A stretch of DNA of 19,343 nt from Saprospiraceae bacterium (GTDB lineage: Bacteria > Bacteroidota > Bacteroidia > Chitinophagales > Saprospiraceae). The stretch is taken from assembly GCA_020630895.1 (NCBI GenBank), contig JAHDII010000003.1, positions 1 to 19,343 on the forward strand, in the 5' to 3' direction. How positions within the stretch are numbered: the stretch's first letter is position 1; each line of letters opens with the position of its first letter. Shown here piece by piece: positions 16,801 to 19,343 of the stretch. The notes beneath the pieces were generated by a model that worked only from the letters and a program-made list of their open reading frames with translations, searched no databases and was not told the DNA's origin. The position numbers and the translations under genes are program-made.

Positions 16801-17404
16801 AGCAAGTAGCATCTAAACCATCTGTAATTGTAAAATTAAGTACTCCTGCACTAATTAAGTATGGTCCCATAGTAACCACTCCATAAGTTCCCGAAGAATT
16901 TAGAGGATCATTTGCTGTCCAAGTATTATTATTTCCAGAAGTTTCATTGATGCTAATATCAAATGTATAAGTATCATCTGAGGGATCACTAGGTGTTCCT
17001 TCATCATTACAAACCAAATTTGTTGGTACTGATGGTGTGATATTACATGGAGGATTGGCACAATTTGGACAACCATTAATTTGGCAATCAATCGCCTCAA
17101 TATCAAAATCTAAGGCTGTACAATCAGGTCCAGAAATCGTCCAAAGCCCTGCTGCAAAACTAAAAACATTATTAGGGTCTGGATCAACAGCATAAATAGT
17201 CCATACTTCTGGATTAGTTCCTGTTTGAGTTACAGTCCAAGCACTTGCAGGTAATAAAGCATCAAAATTAATTGTTGCTCCTGGTACCAAAGTAATTATC
17301 CATTCATGCCCTCCACTAGGAGTACAACCTTCTGTCCATGTTGCACAATTTTGAGAATAAAATCCAAAAAATAATATAAAAATTATAACAATAAACTTTC
17401 TCAT
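13805..17404 (-). CDS. Giant SprB-repeat gliding/adhesion protein, frame broken before its C-terminus
   Basis: This frame gives 1199 residues, the last eight (from Lys1192) out of the true frame. A signal peptide-like N-terminus (about 1-18) leads into a Cys-rich region, then two related modules near 119-213 and 218-315. Each module opens with VCN, TP and a DP-x-DD-x-Y acidic motif (131-148, 230-247). About eleven SprB-like repeats follow to the end, each typically with CxGxxxG, Gly-Pro-x-Tyr, GTYTVTVTDxxGC and a Val-rich linker. SprB-type proteins are T9SS-exported cell-surface adhesins involved in gliding or attachment. The frame shifts at the A4 run 13829-13832. Removing one A joins it to the downstream frame, giving 1395 residues and a complete sorting domain. 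The break may be real or a sequencing error. It heads an operon with the PorP/SprF and PorE-like genes. Confidence 0.9.
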   Translation of the reverse strand: MRKFIVIIFILFFGFYSQNCATWTEGCTPSGGHEWIITLVPGATINFDALLPASAWTVTQTGTNPEVWTIYAVDPDPNNVFSFAAGLWTISGPDCTALDFDIEAIDCQINGCPNCANPPCNITPSVPTNLVCNDEGTPSDPSDDTYTFDISINETSGNNNTWTANDPLNSSGTYGVVTMGPYLISAGVLNFTITDGLDATCSQMVSITPPATCSNFTNCVLTITDATEGVCNNNNTPYDPLDDIYDITVNASVVLGGASNQFNVSDGTNTFGPFTYGVGGTITLPADGNTYTLTFTDVDDLNCINTTTVMQNNCCEIDIVATPVNVTNTNNNDGEIQLCFNSGEAPFIIYLPSLPEATIYEVPGTCLHNYLISGLSQGSYDVTIIDALGCQTTINDLDIDAPNCTGFHLSDIVGQDALCNGSSDGTLTINLLEPGDATSITVDVGQGFPPITYTDLENPLVYPDLPAGQYFVALFDNNGCEVTYLFNPVAVNEPTVVTSTATPTSTTAVGVADGQIEVCANGGTPDYTVTIEPNVGIMGTGTGTCQGNFLITEVPAGTYNVITTDANGCADTLVIVVNDPTCPLTIENIQIIDLDCGGESNGILNLSIVDGVEPYSISLDGGVTFSPTQTSPDFMIDNLSAGEYDMIVMDGNGCSVSHTSHIEVNENPIITLDENITHVAVPGVASGSIDFCINGGVEPYTVTVDPNTGNLLQIGGTADCADSYSLDNLPAGVYNITVTDDLGCSQTFAIEVLEPTCPGFTIDDITANDVSCFGANNGSIDVSLNGGTGPFTYQLTGIQTVTTTNNTHSFVGLDNGEYELVIIDSSLPPCSLPYTSTIIINEPEALTSNITVIPPCAGMSNGMICLIPENGTPDYSYNVELDGEPQIVVAGPHPDCPSAEFHVPNLASGTYFIELIDGNGCVAHSIYTVSDVEVVTGANITPDCTGQTVGAIDLSVAGYPEYTYEWSTTETTEDISNLENGTYTVTVTDSRGCTVVSPITVDLQDMVLNFGIGETCIEQNAGVIITSVANGVPQYEFAWSNGTTTSNETLSNLAIGTYTVTVTDSRGCIAESSTEVTEYDMVADMIVENTCVGQNNGFASATPIQGIPNFQYQWSNGSSDATITDLTPNTYSVTITDVNGCTAINEVTVEEYELIPNLQIQNVCTGDNSGSISVSVENATAPVDYQWSNNAKSINRSRS
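13829..13832 (-). other. Single-base frameshift site in the adhesin gene
   Basis: The minus strand reads AATAATGCAAAATCCATTAA. With four A residues the frame continues GCA AAA TCC and stops 22 bases after the run. With three it reads GCA AAT CCA TTA and runs smoothly into GVGANTYTVTITD, completing a SprB repeat that matches its neighbours. The total span 13216-17404 is 4189 bases, exactly one more than a multiple of three. Confidence 0.85.
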
Positions 17405-17453
17405 TCTTGTTTTTATTAATATCTAATACATTATAGAATAAGCTAATACCCCA

Positions 17454-17461
17454 CAAACATA
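17454..17461 (-). promoter_or_regulatory. Candidate -7 promoter element for the adhesin operon
   Basis: The minus strand reads TATGTTTG, matching TAnnTTTG, 49 bases upstream of the adhesin ATG and downstream of the icd terminator. No TTTG or TTG is visible at the expected -33 distance, so support is modest. Confidence 0.35.
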
Positions 17462-17522
17462 AAAAAAAGACGTGGTTTTGTAAGTAGTTCGTTGGGTAAA
17501 CTTATTTTTTTAACAAAAATAA

Positions 17523-17546
17523 CCCAAAGTCTTACAAGACTTTGGG
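17523..17546 (-). terminator. Intrinsic terminator of icd
   Basis: CCCAAAGTCTT (17523-17533) and AAGACTTTGGG (17536-17546) are perfect 11-bp reverse complements. On the minus strand the stem is followed by TTATTTTTGTT and a further T-rich tract. It lies 35 bases after the icd stop and separates icd from the adhesin operon. Confidence 0.8.
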
Positions 17547-17581
17547 CTATTTTGAATTTTTATCTTTAATAAAAAGGACAA

Positions 17582-18850
17582 TTACATATTTTCAATAATA
17601 GCATCTCCAAACTGAGAACATTTTAATTTTTTAGCTCCCTTCATTAGACGATGAAAATCATAAGTTACTGTTTTCTTTTCAATTGCTCCTTTAATTCCTT
17701 TTACAATTAAATCTGCTGCTTCGTTCCATCCCATATAACGGAACATCATTTCTCCTGAAAGGATTACAGAACTTGGATTTACTTTGTCTTGACCTGCATA
17801 TTTAGGAGCCGTTCCATGAGTGGCTTCAAAAATAGCTAATCCTGTTTCATAATTGATATTTGCTCCAGGAGCAATTCCGATTCCACCTACCATAGCAGCT
17901 AGAGCATCAGAAATATAGTCGCCATTTAAGTTTAATGTAGCGATTACTGAATATTCAGCAGGGCGAGTTTGAATTTGTTGTAAGAAAGCATCTGCGATAG
18001 AATCCTTAATTAAAACTTTTCCTTTTGCTAAAGCTTTTTCTTGAGCAGCATTTGCAGCATCAGCACCTTTTTCTTTTTTAATTCTGTCGTATTGAGCCCA
18101 AGTGAATACTTTATTTTTAAATTCACGTTCTGCTAATTCATATCCCCACTCTTTAAATTTACCTTCTGTATATTTCATAATATTTCCTTTATGAACTAAA
18201 GTAACAGATGGTTTTTTATTAGCGATAGCATATTTTATTGCTGCACGAACTAAACGTTCTGTTCCTTCAACAGAAACAGGTTTAATTCCTAAAGAAACTG
18301 TTTTAGGGAAACGGATTTGAGTTACTCCCATTTCCTTAATTAAAAATTTCTTTAATTTATTTAAATCTCTTGTTCCTTTTAAATATTCTATACCTGCGTA
18401 AATATCCTCTGTATTTTCACGGAAAATTACCATATCTACTTTTTCAGGATGTACAGAAGGAGAAGGCACTCCATCAAAATATTGTACTGGACGAACACAA
18501 GCAAATAAATCTAATTTTTGGCGTAGTGCTACATTCAAAGAACGAATTCCTCCACCTACTGGAGTTGTTAAAGGTCCTTTAATAGCTACTAAATATTCTG
18601 CTACAGCATCTAGTGTAGCTTGAGGTAACCATTCTTTTGTTTGATCTTTAGCTTTTTGTCCTGCTAAAATTTCTTTCCAAACAATTTTCTTTTTGCCATT
18701 ATATGCTTTTTCAACAGCAGCATCTAAAACTTTTTGAGCCGCTGCCCAAATGTCTGGTCCTATACCATCTCCTTCAATGAATGGAATAATAGGTTGAGTA
18801 GGTACTTTTAATTTTCCTGTTTTAGTGAGAGTGATTTTACGTCCTTCCAT
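17582..18850 (-). CDS. icd: NADP-dependent isocitrate dehydrogenase
   Basis: This 422-residue protein is the homodimeric Escherichia coli-type enzyme that oxidatively decarboxylates isocitrate to 2-oxoglutarate in the TCA cycle. Visible landmarks are FIEGDGIGPD near residue 24 and the substrate loop GGGIRSLNVALR (99-110), whose Ser104 corresponds to the E. coli phosphorylation site Ser113. IFRENTEDIYAG and LVHKGNIMKYTEG also match. The coenzyme region HGTAPKYAGQDKVNP with a later YDFHR retains the Lys-Tyr, Val and Tyr/Arg pattern known to select NADP over NAD. The protein ends FGDAIIENM as in E. coli. It is a single-gene unit with a promoter upstream and a strong terminator downstream. Whether a kinase such as AceK exists cannot be seen here. 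Confidence 0.97.
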   Translation of the reverse strand: MEGRKITLTKTGKLKVPTQPIIPFIEGDGIGPDIWAAAQKVLDAAVEKAYNGKKKIVWKEILAGQKAKDQTKEWLPQATLDAVAEYLVAIKGPLTTPVGGGIRSLNVALRQKLDLFACVRPVQYFDGVPSPSVHPEKVDMVIFRENTEDIYAGIEYLKGTRDLNKLKKFLIKEMGVTQIRFPKTVSLGIKPVSVEGTERLVRAAIKYAIANKKPSVTLVHKGNIMKYTEGKFKEWGYELAEREFKNKVFTWAQYDRIKKEKGADAANAAQEKALAKGKVLIKDSIADAFLQQIQTRPAEYSVIATLNLNGDYISDALAAMVGGIGIAPGANINYETGLAIFEATHGTAPKYAGQDKVNPSSVILSGEMMFRYMGWNEAADLIVKGIKGAIEKKTVTYDFHRLMKGAKKLKCSQFGDAIIENM

Positions 18851-18905
18851 ATTTTTAAGACTTATTTTAATTTCCGAACTTGCAGATTAAATTAGATAAT
18901 ATAAT

Positions 18906-18913
18906 TACTTTTG
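18906..18913 (+). promoter_or_regulatory. Candidate -7 promoter element for the divergent lipoprotein gene
   Basis: The plus strand reads TACTTTTG, matching TAnnTTTG, 82 bases upstream of the start at 18996. A TTG at 18880-18882 lies 23 bases further upstream. It is divergent from the icd promoter element 37 bases away. Confidence 0.35.
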
Positions 18914-18914
18914 A

Positions 18915-18939
18915 AGAAAATCTATTTTGGAGATTTTCT
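18915..18939. promoter_or_regulatory. Hairpin between the divergent icd and lipoprotein promoters
   Basis: AGAAAATCT (18915-18923) and AGATTTTCT (18931-18939) are perfect 9-bp reverse complements around a 7-base loop. If icd transcription starts about 7 bases after its -7 element (near 18944), this stem sits at the very 5' end of the icd mRNA. It could also serve as a protein-binding inverted repeat. Confidence 0.4.
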
Positions 18940-18950
18940 AAAAAACGTTG

Positions 18951-18958
18951 CAAAAGTA
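18951..18958 (-). promoter_or_regulatory. Candidate Bacteroidota -7 promoter element for icd
   Basis: The minus strand reads TACTTTTGCAA, an exact TAnnTTTG match with the frequent CA extension, 101 bases upstream of the icd ATG. The predicted leader is about 94 bases. No clear TTTG is seen at -33. Confidence 0.45.
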
Positions 18959-18995
18959 AAGAATTAATATAATTTATTAGTATATTATTTTTATT

Positions 18996-19343
18996 ATGAA
19001 AAGAAATACCACAATTTTATTAGGAATAATGAGTTATTTTTTATGTTTTATGGCTTGTAATGTTCAAAAAAAGTCTTCAAATGATTCTTCTCTCGCTGAT
19101 ACTTGTGAAACAAAAGCTAAAGTTTTAGATTATACGAACTTAGATGGTTGTTCTTATTTACTTCAATTATATGATAAAACAATACTATATCCTTATGCTA
19201 TTATTGAAGAAGGAAAATCATTAGATGATTTAAAAAATGCTCGTACTGTAATGATAAATTACAAAGAAAAAAATGATGTTATGACTACTTGTATGAAAGG
19301 AACAATCATTGAAATTTCTTGTTGTACCATTATAGAATCTGGA
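18996..19343 (+). CDS. Lipoprotein of unknown function, C-terminus cut by window edge
   Basis: A plus-strand frame starts with ATG at 18996 and stays open for 116 codons to the window end. Residues 1-21 form a lipoprotein signal ending CFMAC, with Cys21 as the lipidation site, followed by a Ser/Asn/Lys-rich spacer. The remaining part has YTNLDGCSYLLQL, LYPYAIIEEG, VMINYKEKNDVMTTC and IIEISCC. It looks like a small beta-rich domain with several cysteines that could pair. It resembles short Bacteroidota lipoproteins with a DGC motif, but I do not know a named function. It is divergent from icd, with which it shares a compact promoter region. Confidence 0.75.
   Translation, partial: MKRNTTILLGIMSYFLCFMACNVQKKSSNDSSLADTCETKAKVLDYTNLDGCSYLLQLYDKTILYPYAIIEEGKSLDDLKNARTVMINYKEKNDVMTTCMKGTIIEISCCTIIESG

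Noticed and set aside
13860..17000. Regularly spaced similar sequences suggestive of a repeat array or CRISPR
   Set aside because: They encode SprB protein repeats. Units are unequal and degenerate, and all lie in one open frame.

Overview
The window is strongly AT-rich DNA from a Bacteroidota bacterium, with densely packed genes mostly on the minus strand. Three things support this. The order uppS-bamA-skp-skp-murI is a typical Bacteroidota envelope cluster. There are type IX secretion (T9SS) and gliding hallmarks: a PorP/SprF protein, a TPR/beta-propeller/OmpA protein resembling PorE, and a SprB-repeat adhesin with a type B C-terminal signal. Several leaders carry the Bacteroidota -7 motif TAnnTTTG. 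The composition and the adhesin type would suit a Saprospiria-, Chitinophagia- or Flavobacteriia-like lineage, but I cannot narrow it further.

Layout from left to right (minus strand unless stated): a lipoprotein cut by the window edge (1-417), a thioredoxin-fold lipoprotein, murI, two tandem skp/ompH genes, bamA, uppS, ald and tsaE. The first five are separated by only a few bases or overlap, so they look like one transcript serving outer-membrane biogenesis and peptidoglycan precursor supply. A 269-bp gap between tsaE and the next gene holds a large imperfect palindrome (8584-8747) that looks like a small non-autonomous mobile element. A plus-strand surface-type lipoprotein (8778-9713) follows, and a strong bidirectional terminator (9732-9774) separates it from the convergent T9SS module.

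That module is transcribed leftward in the order giant SprB-like adhesin (17404 to 13216), PorP/SprF protein, PorE-like OmpA protein. The adhesin reading frame is broken once, at an A4 run (13829-13832 on the plus strand), which splits off the domain carrying its secretion signal. Removing one base restores a continuous 1395-residue protein. At the right end are an NADP-type isocitrate dehydrogenase gene with its own promoter and terminator, and a divergent plus-strand lipoprotein cut by the window edge.

No rRNA, tRNA, CRISPR array or intact transposase gene was seen. No gap between genes exceeds 300 bases. The two most noteworthy signals are the palindromic element beside tsaE and the frameshift that separates the adhesin from its sorting domain.
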